Positions 7,944 through 17,132 of a DNA stretch of 64,000 nucleotides are shown here, in pieces. Each line of letters opens with the position of its first letter. Position 1 is the first letter of the stretch. A program made the translations under genes and the position numbers. The stretch comes from an uncultured Lachnospiraceae bacterium (GTDB taxonomy: Bacteria > Bacillota > Clostridia > Lachnospirales > Lachnospiraceae), in contig CANRIV010000007.1 of assembly GCA_947630805.1 (NCBI GenBank), positions 1 to 64,000 on the forward strand, in the 5' to 3' direction. Below the pieces are notes generated by a model. It worked only from the letters and a program-made list of their open reading frames with translations. It did no database searches and had not been told where the DNA came from.

Positions 7944-8029
7944 AACTTCTTCATCCTTTCAAGGTTATTACAGATAAGCCGGTTGTGTTGATAAAATATT
8001 ATGTGTCCTAGAATTATCCTTTAGAACGT

Positions 8030-8299
8030 GAAACACACGCCAGTTTGCTCATCAATCAAGGCTGTGATGCACTTGTTATCGCAGACAGACTGGGACACGA
8101 AAAGGTATCAACAACACTTAACACCTATTCACATCTGTTTCCTCACAGACAGCAGACACTTGTTGATAAACTTGAATCACTGGGTTCACAGGATAAGCCA
8201 ACACCAACTGCACCGTCAGGTTCCACTGCTTTAACGGATAAGACAGAAAAAACATCTTCGGACAGGATAATTCCAATGCCCGTCAGAAAAATTGTTTAA
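8030..8299 (+). pseudogene. Tyrosine recombinase/integrase, C-terminal remnant
   Basis: The frame reads ETHASLLINQGCDALVIADR and then LGHEKVSTTLNTYSHLFPHR, the last third of a phage/ICE tyrosine integrase, including the second conserved His of the HxxR box (here THASLL), the LGH motif and the catalytic Tyr in NTYSH. An in-frame stop at 8009-8011 and unrelated DNA upstream show that the catalytic Arg/Lys part and the N-terminal domain are gone. It ends 194 nt from the 3' end of guaA. It marks an old insertion end rather than a working enzyme. Confidence 0.8.
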
Positions 8300-8338
8300 T
8301 ACCTGTTGAATTTTTTGTCATTAAAATTGATTAACAAT

Positions 8339-8382
8339 TTACATCCAAGACATTGGATGTAACAAAATAACTTTTTGTTACA
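8339..8382. repeat. Two overlapping, mutually exclusive hairpins
   Basis: TTACATCC (8339-8346) pairs with GGATGTAA (8355-8362), while TGTAACAAAA (8358-8367) pairs with TTTTGTTACA (8373-8382). They share TGTAA, so only one can form at a time. They lie between the integrase stub and guaA. Confidence 0.5.
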
Positions 8383-8413
8383 TAAGAACATGATGCCTAA
8401 TTGATACCTGGTT

Positions 8414-8435
8414 TTTAGTAGCAATTTAGTAGCAA
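8414..8435. repeat. Tandem 11-bp direct repeat, possible integrase arm sites
   Basis: TTTAGTAGCAA occurs twice without a gap (8414-8424 and 8425-8435). Short tandem direct repeats beside an integrase gene are often arm-type binding sites of the attachment region. I see no second copy elsewhere in the window. Confidence 0.45.
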
Positions 8436-8440
8436 AGCAA

Positions 8441-8485
8441 AAAGAAAAGCCCGGAAATGCCTTATTTTAGGTCACTTCCAGACTT
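8441..8485 (-). terminator. Rho-independent terminator of guaA
   Basis: The arms at 8447-8459 and 8473-8485 form a 13-bp stem when G-U pairs are allowed. On the minus strand it is followed by TTCTTTTTGC. It lies 8 nt after the guaA stop. Confidence 0.65.
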
Positions 8486-8492
8486 ATAGATA

Positions 8493-10034
8493 CTATTCAA
8501 ACTCTATCGTTCCCGGTGGTTTGCTCGTCAAGTCATACATGACTCGATTCACACCTTTCACCTCATTAATAATCCGATTCATCACCTTCTGCAGTATTTC
8601 AAACGGAATCTCTGAGCAGTCCGCCGTCATGAAATCCGTGGTATTTACCGCCCTTAACGCTACAGCATAATCATACGTCCTCTCATCTCCCATAACACCG
8701 ACACTGCGCATATTGGTCAGTGCCGCAAAATACTGTCCCAGATTTTTATCGAGTCCTGCTTTAGCAATCTCCTCGCGATAAATGGCATCCGCATCCTGTA
8801 CAATTCGTACTTTCTCTGCCGTCACTTCCCCTATAATTCTAATGCCAAGACCAGGTCCTGGGAATGGCTGGCGGTACACCAGATATTCCGGTATTCCAAG
8901 CTCCAATCCTGCCTTTCTCACTTCATCTTTGAACAAAAGCCTTAGGGGTTCAATAATATCCTTAAAATCAACATGGTCCGGCAGACCGCCTACATTGTGG
9001 TGGCTTTTAATCACTGCCGAATCTCCCAGGCCCGATTCAATGATATCCGGATATATGGTTCCCTGAACAAGAAAATCCACGGCTCCGATTTTTTTCGCCT
9101 CTTCCTCAAATACCCGAATAAACTCTTCTCCGATAATCTTTCTTTTAGCCTCCGGCTCCTCTACACCTGCAAGCTTTGCATAATAACGCTCCTGTGCATT
9201 AACCCGGATGAAATTCAATTCATATGGTCCCTCTGGTCCAAAGACAGCCTCAACCTCATCTCCCTCATTCTTTCTGAGAAGTCCATGGTCCACAAAAACA
9301 CAGGTAAGCTGTTTTCCTACTGCCTTTGACAACAAAACCGCTGCCACCGAAGAATCCACACCACCGGACAATGCACAGAGTACTTTTCCGTTTCCAATCT
9401 TTTTGCGAAGCTGATGAATCGTCTCTTCCACAAAAGAAGACATAACCCAGTCCCCACTGCATTGACAAACATCATATACAAATGCACGAAGCATTTTCTG
9501 TCCTTCTTCCGTGTGCATTACTTCCGGATGAAATTGAGTGGCATAGAGCTTTTTCTTTACATTTTCCATAGCTGCCACCGGGCAATTCGGTGTCGTCGCT
9601 GTAATCCGAAAGCCTTCCGGCGCTTTTGAAATATAGTCCGTATGGCTCATCCAACAAACCGTTTTGTCTGATACCTCATGAAACAGAGCACTGTCTTTTT
9701 TCACAGTAACTTCTGTTTTTCCATATTCACTGACAGGGGCTGTCTCCACACTTCCTCCAAGCAGATAAGACATCAGCTGTGAGCCATAACATATTCCGAG
9801 AATCGGAATTCCCAAGTCAAAAATTGCTTTATCACAACGGGGAGATGTATCGCCATAAACACTATTTGGACCGCCGGTAAAAATAATTCCCTTTGGATTC
9901 ATCTGACGAATTTTATCCAGTCCTAAAGTGTATGGGTGCACTTCGCAGTACACATTACATTCTCTTACACGTCTGGCAATCAACTGATTATACTGTCCCC
10001 CGAAATCTAAAACAATAACTAACTCTTTCTCCAT
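8493..10034 (-). CDS. guaA: GMP synthase (glutamine-hydrolysing)
   Basis: This gene encodes 513 residues, normal length. The enzyme converts XMP to GMP in the cytoplasm, taking ammonia from glutamine. The N-terminal class I amidotransferase domain shows the nucleophile elbow GICYGSQL (Cys82) and the His/Glu pair in QFHPEV. The synthetase domain has the PP-loop SGGVDSS (about residue 225), and the C-terminal dimer domain ends KPPGTIEFE. Most homologues end in IEWE, so the last residues may have been changed when mobile DNA inserted next to this 3' end. It has its own promoter and terminator and so is not part of the uvr operon. Confidence 0.97.
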   Translation of the reverse strand: MEKELVIVLDFGGQYNQLIARRVRECNVYCEVHPYTLGLDKIRQMNPKGIIFTGGPNSVYGDTSPRCDKAIFDLGIPILGICYGSQLMSYLLGGSVETAPVSEYGKTEVTVKKDSALFHEVSDKTVCWMSHTDYISKAPEGFRITATTPNCPVAAMENVKKKLYATQFHPEVMHTEEGQKMLRAFVYDVCQCSGDWVMSSFVEETIHQLRKKIGNGKVLCALSGGVDSSVAAVLLSKAVGKQLTCVFVDHGLLRKNEGDEVEAVFGPEGPYELNFIRVNAQERYYAKLAGVEEPEAKRKIIGEEFIRVFEEEAKKIGAVDFLVQGTIYPDIIESGLGDSAVIKSHHNVGGLPDHVDFKDIIEPLRLLFKDEVRKAGLELGIPEYLVYRQPFPGPGLGIRIIGEVTAEKVRIVQDADAIYREEIAKAGLDKNLGQYFAALTNMRSVGVMGDERTYDYAVALRAVNTTDFMTADCSEIPFEILQKVMNRIINEVKGVNRVMYDLTSKPPGTIEFE

Positions 10035-10104
10035 GGTTTTCCCCTTGTAATGTCATAAATATTGTGAATCGTATCAAAGAAAATAAAATAATTTTCTACT
10101 GCAT

Positions 10105-10134
10105 ATTATAAAATTCTACCCTATTTTTCAACAA
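10105..10134 (-). promoter_or_regulatory. Putative sigma-A promoter of guaA
   Basis: On the minus strand TTGTTG (10129-10134), an 18-nt spacer and a perfect TATAAT (10105-10110) stand 70 nt before the guaA start. I see no guanine riboswitch or other conserved leader fold in the rest of the gap. Confidence 0.5.
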
Positions 10135-10174
10135 TAGACAATAGCATTTCATTATATTATCCCTCTTTTTCAAT

Positions 10175-13018
10175 TCATGTTTCAGCTCGCTTCAGCATTT
10201 CCCGTACAAACTTAGCAGTATAACTTGTCTTATGTTTTGCCACCTGCTCTGGTGTTCCCTGTACGACTACCGTTCCTCCCCGGTCTCCACCGTCCGGTCC
10301 CATATCAATAATGTAATCAGCTGCTTTGATGACGTCCAGATTGTGTTCAATGACCAATACAGTATTTCCCTCATCTGTAAGACGCTGCAGAATCTCTACT
10401 AACTTATGCACATCTGCAAAATGAAGACCTGTTGTAGGCTCGTCCAATATATAAATCGTCTTTCCAGTACTTCTCCGGCTCAGTTCTGTTGCAAGCTTAA
10501 TTCTCTGTGCTTCTCCTCCTGATAACTGAGTAGAAGGCTGACCCAATTTAATATACCCCAAACCTACATCATAAAGCGTCTTTACTTTATTGTAGACTCT
10601 CGGTACATTTTTGAAAAATTCCAATGCTTCTTCTACTGTCATTTCCAAAACATCATAAATGCTCTTTCCCTTATATTTCACTTCCAGAGTCTCACGATTA
10701 TATCGTTTTCCTCCACACACTTCACATGGGACATATACATCCGGTAAAAAGTGCATCTCCACTTTCAAAATTCCATCACCGGAGCACGCTTCGCAACGTC
10801 CTCCTTTTACATTAAAGCTGAAACGCCCTTTTTTGTAACCCCTTTCTTTTGCATCCATGGTAGCGGCAAACAAATCCCGAATCATGTCAAACATTCCCGT
10901 GTAGGTAGCCGGATTAGACCGGGGCGTTCTTCCAATCGGTGACTGGTCAATGTTAATAATCTTATCCAGTTGCTCCACGCCTTCTATTTTCTTGTGTCGG
11001 CCCGGAATCGTCCTTGCCCTGTTCAACTGTCTTGCCAGAGTCTTATATAAAATTTCATTGACCAGCGAGCTTTTTCCCGAGCCGGAAACACCGGTAACGC
11101 AAGTAAATACTCCCAACGGTATTTTCACATTTATATTTTTCAGATTGTTTTCCTGCGCGCCAATGACTTTGATAAAACCAACAGGTTTCCTTCGCTTATC
11201 CGGCACCGGAATTTTTATTTTCCCACTCAGATATTGCCCGGTAATGGAATTTTTGTTTTTCATAATTTCTTTTGCGCTTCCTACGGCAACCACTTCTCCG
11301 CCATGTTCGCCGGCTCTTGGACCAATATCTATTACATAATCCGCTGCCAGCATTGTATCCTCATCATGTTCTACCACAACCAGAGTATTTCCCAAATCTC
11401 TCAAATGCTTTAATGTAGCAAGCAGTTTCTCATTGTCGTTCTGATGCAGTCCGATACTTGGCTCATCCATAATATAGGCCACTCCCACCAGTCCAGAACC
11501 GATTTGCGTAGCCAGACGGATACGCTGAGCCTCTCCACCGGAAAGTGTCCCTGTCGCTCTGGAAAGACTCAGATAATCAAGTCCTACATCAATTAAAAAC
11601 TGCAGTCTTCCTTTAATCTCTTTTAAAATTTCCTTACCGATTTTCATCTGCGTTTCTGTCAGTTTTAATTCCTCCAAAAACTTTTTGGAATCCCTTACCG
11701 ACAATTCCGTCAGTTCATAAATATTTTTATCTCCCACAGTGACTGCTAGAGATTCCGCCTTCAATCTCTGCCCATGACAGCTTCCACACGGAGTAATCCG
11801 CATAAATGTTTCGTATTCTGCTTTGGAAGACTCGGCGCTGGTCTCCCGATAACGCCGTTCGACATTCCGAATGAGACCTTCAAAGGCAATATCGTATGTT
11901 CCCACACCACGCTGTCCCCGATAGTGAACTGGCACACTTTCTCCATTTGTGCCATATATTAAAATATCCTGTATATGTTGAGGATACTTCTCAAAAGGTG
12001 TATCCAGATCAAATCCATATCTCTTGCACAAGGCCTGAAGGATAGCATTCGTAAAACTTTTTGGATCATTAGCGCTCTGCCATCCCAGTACGACAATAGC
12101 ACCCTGGTTAATACTCAGACTTTTATCCGGGATCATTAAATCTACATCAAACTCCATCTTATATCCCAGCCCGAAACAATCCGGACATGCGCCGAAAGGA
12201 TTGTTAAAGGAAAAGCTTCTTGGCTGTATTTCATCGATACTGATACCGCAATCCGTACAGGCAAAATTCTGACTGAACGTAAGAACTTCTCCATCAATCA
12301 CATCCACAATCATCAGACCATTTCCCAGTTTCAACGCATTTTCAATCGAGTCCGTCAGTCTCTTCTCAATCCCTTCTCTGATACTTAACCGGTCAATTAT
12401 AATCTCTATATTATGCTTGATATTTTTGTCTAACTTAATTTCTTCCGTCAGCTCATACATATTTCCATCTACACGCACTCTGACATAACCGCTCTTTTTT
12501 GCGCTTTCAAATACTTTTTCATGGCGTCCCTTTTTGCCTCGTACAACCGGCGCCAATATTTGAAACCGTGTACGCTCGGGCAATGTCTTTATCTTGTCCA
12601 CCATCTCATCCACGGTCTGCTTTTTTATTTCTTTTCCACATTTCGGACAATGCGGTACTCCTGTTCTCGCATACAACAGTCTCATATAATCATAAATTTC
12701 CGTGACCGTTCCTACTGTCGAACGCGGATTCCTGTTCGTGGATTTCTGATCAATGGAAATCGCAGGAGGAAGCCCTTCAATACTTTCTACCTGTGGTTTT
12801 TCCATCTGTCCGAGAAATTGTCTGGCATAGGAAGAGAGCGATTCCATGTACCTTCTTTGTCCCTCAGCGTAAATTGTATCAAACGCCAGAGATGATTTTC
12901 CGGAGCCGCTGAGACCCGTAATAACTGTAAATTGATCCCTTGGAATATCAATATCAATATTTTTTAAATTGTGCTCACAGGCACCTTTTATCCTGATATA
13001 TTTTTTCTTATCCGCCAT
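10175..13018 (-). CDS. uvrA: Excinuclease ABC subunit A
   Basis: This gene encodes 947 residues, the DNA-damage sensor of nucleotide excision repair. Two ABC ATPase modules are seen: Walker [15 protein letters not shown] near residue 30 and [14 protein letters not shown] near residue 645, with signature and Walker B motifs [11 protein letters not shown] ... [10 protein letters not shown] and [11 protein letters not shown] ... [10 protein letters not shown]. Zinc-finger cysteine pairs ([11 protein letters not shown] and [14 protein letters not shown]) are present. I chose ATG 13018 because GGAGAG lies 5 nt before it, inside the codons of the alternative ATG at 13030. It follows uvrB by 73 nt and is probably cotranscribed with it. 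Confidence 0.97.
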   Translation of the reverse strand: MADKKKYIRIKGACEHNLKNIDIDIPRDQFTVITGLSGSGKSSLAFDTIYAEGQRRYMESLSSYARQFLGQMEKPQVESIEGLPPAISIDQKSTNRNPRSTVGTVTEIYDYMRLLYARTGVPHCPKCGKEIKKQTVDEMVDKIKTLPERTRFQILAPVVRGKKGRHEKVFESAKKSGYVRVRVDGNMYELTEEIKLDKNIKHNIEIIIDRLSIREGIEKRLTDSIENALKLGNGLMIVDVIDGEVLTFSQNFACTDCGISIDEIQPRSFSFNNPFGACPDCFGLGYKMEFDVDLMIPDKSLSINQGAIVVLGWQSANDPKSFTNAILQALCKRYGFDLDTPFEKYPQHIQDILIYGTNGESVPVHYRGQRGVGTYDIAFEGLIRNVERRYRETSAESSKAEYETFMRITPCGSCHGQRLKAESLAVTVGDKNIYELTELSVRDSKKFLEELKLTETQMKIGKEILKEIKGRLQFLIDVGLDYLSLSRATGTLSGGEAQRIRLATQIGSGLVGVAYIMDEPSIGLHQNDNEKLLATLKHLRDLGNTLVVVEHDEDTMLAADYVIDIGPRAGEHGGEVVAVGSAKEIMKNKNSITGQYLSGKIKIPVPDKRRKPVGFIKVIGAQENNLKNINVKIPLGVFTCVTGVSGSGKSSLVNEILYKTLARQLNRARTIPGRHKKIEGVEQLDKIINIDQSPIGRTPRSNPATYTGMFDMIRDLFAATMDAKERGYKKGRFSFNVKGGRCEACSGDGILKVEMHFLPDVYVPCEVCGGKRYNRETLEVKYKGKSIYDVLEMTVEEALEFFKNVPRVYNKVKTLYDVGLGYIKLGQPSTQLSGGEAQRIKLATELSRRSTGKTIYILDEPTTGLHFADVHKLVEILQRLTDEGNTVLVIEHNLDVIKAADYIIDMGPDGGDRGGTVVVQGTPEQVAKHKTSYTAKFVREMLKRAET

Positions 13019-13076
13019 TTTTCTCTCCATTCTGTCATGCTGTTTTTATTCTGTCATCGTATTTTCTATTTTATTC

Positions 13077-13090
13077 CGAACGTATTTTCC
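13077..13090. promoter_or_regulatory. Possible second LexA/DinR box between uvrB and uvrA
   Basis: CGAACGTATTTTCC agrees with the Bacillus-type SOS consensus CGAACRNRYGTTYC at 13 of 14 positions, though its right half is not a good mirror of the left. It lies directly after the uvrB stop codon and before uvrA. It may be chance in AT-rich DNA. Confidence 0.35.
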
Positions 13091-13091
13091 G

Positions 13092-15065
13092 TCATTGCAG
13101 CTTTTTCAATTCCGCCAGCCGTTCACGCATTTCAATCGCAGTCTCAAAATCTAATTCTGCCGCTGCGCGCTCCATTTTCTTCTTTACTTTTTCCATCAGT
13201 TTTTTCAATTCTTTTGGATCCATAGATTCCGGATCTTTTTCAATATCACTTATTTTTCTGTCTACTTCTCTCGAGATACTGATAAGATCTCTTACGGCTT
13301 TCTGAATCGTAGTCGGGGTAATACCGTGCTCTTCATTATATTTCTGTTGGATTTCACGACGCCGGTTAGTTTCCCGGATAGCGTTTTTCATAGAATCCGT
13401 AACAGTATCTGCATACATGATAACATGTCCCTGCGCATTTCGGGCGGCACGCCCGATTGTCTGAATTAAGGATGTCTCAGACCGCAAAAACCCTTCCTTA
13501 TCAGCATCCAGCACTGCAACCAGTGAAATCTCGGGAATATCCAAGCCTTCCCTGAGCAGATTAATTCCCACCAGAACATCAAATACATCCAAACGCATAT
13601 CACGAATAATCTGCGTCCTCTCTAACGTATCGATATCCGAGTGAAGGTATTTGACCCGGATGCCCACATCTCTCATATAATCCGTCAGATTCTCTGCCAT
13701 TCTTTTGGTCAGCGTTGTCACAAGTACTTTATTTTTCTTTTCCAGTTCTTTATGAATCTCAGAAATCAAATCGTCAATCTGTCCCTCTACGGGACGCACG
13801 AAAATTTCCGGATCCAGCAGACCTGTCGGCCGGATAATCTGTTCCACTCTGTTTAGTTCATGTTCCTTTTCATATACATTCGGAGTGGCGGAAACAAAGA
13901 GCATCTGGTCTATCATCCCCTCGAACTCTTCAAACTTCAAAGGACGGTTGTCCTTTGCCGACGGAAGGCGAAAGCCATACTCCACCAGTGTTGTTTTTCT
14001 TGACTGGTCCCCATGATACATTCCCCTTACCTGAGGCAGTGTGATATGCGATTCATCGATAATAATAAGAAATTCATCTCCAAAATATTCCATCAGTGTG
14101 TGGGGTGTAGCACCCGGCTCCAAGCCTGCCATATGTCTGGAATAATTTTCAATTCCGGAGCAAATACCTGTCTCCCGCAACATTTCCATATCAAAATTAG
14201 TGCGCTCTGCAATTCTCTGCGCCTCAATTAATTTATCTTCCGATTTAAAATATGCGACCTGCTCCTCCAGTTCCTTTTCAATTGCCTGAATAGCAGTTTC
14301 CATTCGCTCAGGAGGTATTACGTAATGAGAATTTGGAAAAATAGCCACATGCTCCAATGAGCGTTTTACCTCTCCGGTCAACGCATCAATTTCCGTAATT
14401 CTCTCAATCTCGTCATCAAAAAACTCCACTCTGACTGCACTATCCGTGTAAGATGCAGGAAAGACTTCAAGATTTTCTCCCCTTACCCGAAAAGTTCCCC
14501 TTTTAAAGTCCATATCATTTCTGTCATATTGTATCTCTATTAATTTTCGTATAATATCATCCCGGTCCCGGATAGTTCCCGGCCGCAGAGACACTACCAT
14601 GTTCTTATAATCAATCGGGTCCCCCAGTCCGTAAATACAGGAAACAGAAGAAACAATAATCACATCTTTGCGCTCCATCAATGCCATCGTTGCAGAATGG
14701 CGCAGTTTGTCTATCTCATCATTGATTGCTGAATCCTTTTCAATATAAGTATCTGTACTGGGTACATACGCTTCCGGTTGATAATAATCATAGTAAGACA
14801 CAAAATACTCTACCGCGTTTTCCGGAAAAAACTCTTTAAACTCACTATACAACTGTGCGGCCAGCGTTTTATTGTGGGCAATAATCAAGGTGGGTTTGTT
14901 CAACTGCTCAATGACATTTGCCATGGTAAATGTCTTACCGGATCCCGTGACGCCAAGCAGCGTCTGAAATTGTTTTCCCTCCTGAAAACCTTTTACCAGC
15001 GCTTCGATTGCCTGGGGCTGGTCGCCGGTGGGACTATATTCCGAATGTAATACAAAATGATCCAT
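13092..15065 (-). CDS. uvrB: Excinuclease ABC subunit B
   Basis: This gene encodes 657 residues, the damage-verifying helicase-like subunit of nucleotide excision repair. Walker A is [14 protein letters not shown], the beta-hairpin is [20 protein letters not shown], the DEAD-like box is IIDESH, helicase motif VI is QTIGRAARN, and a UVR domain for UvrC binding closes the protein. The open frame extends 34 codons upstream, but family proteins begin close to [10 protein letters not shown], so I place the start at 15065, with GGAAGGA about 11 nt upstream. It leads the uvrB-uvrA operon, and the promoter carries a LexA-type box, so the operon is probably SOS-induced. Confidence 0.97.
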   Translation of the reverse strand: MDHFVLHSEYSPTGDQPQAIEALVKGFQEGKQFQTLLGVTGSGKTFTMANVIEQLNKPTLIIAHNKTLAAQLYSEFKEFFPENAVEYFVSYYDYYQPEAYVPSTDTYIEKDSAINDEIDKLRHSATMALMERKDVIIVSSVSCIYGLGDPIDYKNMVVSLRPGTIRDRDDIIRKLIEIQYDRNDMDFKRGTFRVRGENLEVFPASYTDSAVRVEFFDDEIERITEIDALTGEVKRSLEHVAIFPNSHYVIPPERMETAIQAIEKELEEQVAYFKSEDKLIEAQRIAERTNFDMEMLRETGICSGIENYSRHMAGLEPGATPHTLMEYFGDEFLIIIDESHITLPQVRGMYHGDQSRKTTLVEYGFRLPSAKDNRPLKFEEFEGMIDQMLFVSATPNVYEKEHELNRVEQIIRPTGLLDPEIFVRPVEGQIDDLISEIHKELEKKNKVLVTTLTKRMAENLTDYMRDVGIRVKYLHSDIDTLERTQIIRDMRLDVFDVLVGINLLREGLDIPEISLVAVLDADKEGFLRSETSLIQTIGRAARNAQGHVIMYADTVTDSMKNAIRETNRRREIQQKYNEEHGITPTTIQKAVRDLISISREVDRKISDIEKDPESMDPKELKKLMEKVKKKMERAAAELDFETAIEMRERLAELKKLQ

Positions 15066-15272
15066 ACCTGTCTGTTCCTTCCTCTCCAAGCAGTCCAGAT
15101 AATCCAATGACTTCGGACAACACATAGAGTTCATTAATATTATAAATGTCTGAATGATACAAATCAACTGACACAGTATTGGTTTTATCTGTCAATACCC
15201 TTTCCTTTTTCTGTCATTCCTTTACCAGTTTCTTTATCTAATATGCACCGTAATCTCAGATTTAACATATAT

Positions 15273-15318
15273 CGAACGTCTGTTCTTATAGTATAATATA
15301 AATCTATCCGTTATGCAA
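15273..15318 (-). promoter_or_regulatory. uvrB promoter with LexA-type SOS box
   Basis: On the minus strand TTGCAT (15313-15318), a 17-nt spacer and TATACT (15290-15295) form a promoter. Just after the -10, CGAACGTCTGTTCT (15273-15286) matches the Bacillus-type SOS box, with half-sites CGAAC and GTTCt. A repressor there would cover the start of transcription. The transcript would have a leader of about 215 nt before uvrB, in which I see no other signal. Confidence 0.65.
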
Positions 15319-15335
15319 CTTCTTTTCCTTAAATA

Positions 15336-15375
15336 AGATTAGGGGGTCAAAAAGGGGCTTTTGACACCCTAATCT
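15336..15375. repeat. 17-bp imperfect palindrome (REP-like element)
   Basis: The arms 15336-15352 and 15359-15375 pair over 17 positions with one mismatch around the 6-nt loop aggggc; the outer part is AGATTAGGG/CCCTAATCT and the inner part GTCAAAA/TTTTGAC. It sits upstream of the uvrB promoter, away from any gene end, and lacks a T-run on either side. Confidence 0.55.
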
Positions 15376-15440
15376 AAATAGAAAACTAAATTCCATTTTT
15401 ATATTTTTCTTATTCAAACAAATAATAACCTGTAATTGCC

Positions 15441-15478
15441 GGGCAAAAAAGAAGACCACTGCGCTGTGGTCTTCTTTT
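15441..15478 (-). terminator. Rho-independent terminator of the antiporter operon
   Basis: AAAAGAAGACCAC (15447-15459) pairs perfectly with GTGGTCTTCTTTT (15466-15478). Read on the minus strand the stem runs into TTTTTTGCCC, about 85 nt after the antiporter stop. Confidence 0.8.
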
Positions 15479-15562
15479 GAAACAATATTAATAAATTTTT
15501 GTGAAAATTCTTCTTTTTGATTTTACTTTCCTTCCTGCAAAAAGTCAGACCGTCCTCTCCGG

Positions 15563-16774
15563 CTATTTTGCATCCATCTGAATTTCTCCTATCCGCACCA
15601 ACATTACCTTCGTCAATATCGGTCCAATCAACTCATAAATAATCGTACCACATACTACGATTGCAGTAATCTCGTTACTATATTGTGGCACTACGGCTCC
15701 ACACATCATGGCAAGACCAATTGCCACACCGGCCTGCGGAATCAGTCCGATTCCCAAATACTTTTGTACATTTGGGTGTGCATGAGAGATTTTAGCCCCC
15801 ATATAAGCTCCTGCTATTTTTCCAATGACTCGGACCACAATATAAACCATTCCAATCAACCCAACCTTCGGCAGAATTGAAATATCCATCCCTGCTCCTG
15901 TCACAAAAAAGAATAGCATAAATATCGGCGGCGTCATTCTATCCATCTGTTCAAATACCGGCTCCCACCTGTGGGAAATATTTACCACGGTAATACTCAT
16001 TGCCATGCACGCCAGTAATGGAGAAAACTGCAATACATCTATACTGGAAATACTTACACAAAATGCAACCATGGCGATTGTAATTGCCAGTCTGTTTCCT
16101 CTTCCGGTATAAAACTTTATCAGAATTGTAAATATTACGCCCAGACAAAGTCCAAACAGCAATGACCCGAAAATTTCCTTTATCGGCTCGATAAATGTCA
16201 TAACAGATACGCTTCCGGTAAGCGCTCTTGCCAACGCCACGCAGATACCGTAAGACATCAGCGCAGTTGCATCATCAATCGCTACCACGGGAATTAATGT
16301 TCTTGTAACAATTCCTTTTGCCTTATACTGCCGTGCCACCAAAATCGTAGCAGCAGGATCCGTCGCAGCTGCGATGGCTCCCATAATCAGTGCCAGTTGA
16401 ATATTTCCCGTAATGAAATAAATACCGACAGCCACCAAAATAACTGCGCCCAGGGATTCACAACAGGCAATTACTATCGGTGATTTTCCCAGTTTTTTAA
16501 TATATTTGAATTCAAACTCCGTTCCTATGGAAAAAGCAATAAATCCTGTGGCGAGATCTTTGATTACATCGAATTTAGCAACCATCTCTTCCGCCATATT
16601 TTTCCCAAAAAGAGCTTCCATCTGGTGCGTTCCCATCACAATACCGGCAAACAGTCCCATCAGTATGTATCCTGTCACATTTGGCAATTTAAATTGTTTC
16701 ACTATTTTTCCTGCAATCAGGCACAAAAACAACCCTACTGTCAGGTATATCAGCAGTAAATATTTTGAATCCAT
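15563..16774 (-). CDS. Cation:proton antiporter (CPA family)
   Basis: This gene encodes 403 residues with about twelve membrane segments, usual for the Na+/H+ exchanger domain. The two crossing-point signatures are visible: ATDPAATILVARQ near residue 137 and the ion-binding aspartate pair in VVAIDDATALM near residue 165. It should exchange Na+ or K+ for protons across the cytoplasmic membrane. No C-terminal TrkA-N/C domain is present, so control must come from elsewhere. A PII-like gene ends just upstream of its start, and the two are surely one operon. Confidence 0.9.
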   Translation of the reverse strand: MDSKYLLLIYLTVGLFLCLIAGKIVKQFKLPNVTGYILMGLFAGIVMGTHQMEALFGKNMAEEMVAKFDVIKDLATGFIAFSIGTEFEFKYIKKLGKSPIVIACCESLGAVILVAVGIYFITGNIQLALIMGAIAAATDPAATILVARQYKAKGIVTRTLIPVVAIDDATALMSYGICVALARALTGSVSVMTFIEPIKEIFGSLLFGLCLGVIFTILIKFYTGRGNRLAITIAMVAFCVSISSIDVLQFSPLLACMAMSITVVNISHRWEPVFEQMDRMTPPIFMLFFFVTGAGMDISILPKVGLIGMVYIVVRVIGKIAGAYMGAKISHAHPNVQKYLGIGLIPQAGVAIGLAMMCGAVVPQYSNEITAIVVCGTIIYELIGPILTKVMLVRIGEIQMDAK

Positions 16775-16775
16775 T

Positions 16776-17126
16776 TTATTCTCCTAATCCTTCCGCAAAG
16801 TCAATCGGCATCGTATACATAATTGCAGTTCCCGGTTTACTGATATCTCCGATTACCTGCTCAATCACCGCTTTTGCGCTTTCCAGTTTCTCATTCTCCA
16901 GCAAAAACATCAGGATTTTACATTCTTCATTATATTCAAAATTTTTAGCTCTGCGCAATACCCCGCCAATAATGATAGAATCATCGGACCACGCCCGCAG
17001 TCCATTGGTCATACTTTTCGCATCAATAATCGTTCCATGATGGACCCCGATATTCTTCAACTCATCATTTAATTCGCTAATTAAATCTGTCTGTTTTAAA
17101 ATCAGTGTCAATAATTTCATTTTCAT
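16776..17126 (-). CDS. PII-like signalling protein paired with antiporter
   Basis: This gene encodes 116 residues. A start MKLLTLILKQTDLISELNDE, a middle beta strand with large loop, and an ending GTAIMYTMPIDFAEGL resemble the ferredoxin-like fold of PII and PII-like proteins, where the last strand reads GTGIAF..V. The PII uridylylation tyrosine loop is not present. It stops 1 nt before the antiporter start, so it is translated with it. By analogy with other PII-like proteins that gate a neighbouring transporter after binding a nucleotide, it may sense a nucleotide and control the antiporter. The ligand is not known. Confidence 0.7.
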   Translation of the reverse strand: MKMKLLTLILKQTDLISELNDELKNIGVHHGTIIDAKSMTNGLRAWSDDSIIIGGVLRRAKNFEYNEECKILMFLLENEKLESAKAVIEQVIGDISKPGTAIMYTMPIDFAEGLGE

Positions 17127-17132
17127 TCTCCT

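Noticed and set aside
9208-9629. Open frames on the plus strand opposite guaA, and many others opposite uvrA, uvrB and GH81
   Set aside because: They are mirror frames of strong genes, with no ribosome sites and no protein-like composition.
10035-10174. Guanine riboswitch before guaA
   Set aside because: No paired-loop core or conserved junction bases were found; the gap holds only a promoter and ribosome site.
15066-15167. Longer N-terminus for UvrB
   Set aside because: The added 34 residues are unlike any UvrB; the normal start and a ribosome site are at 15065.
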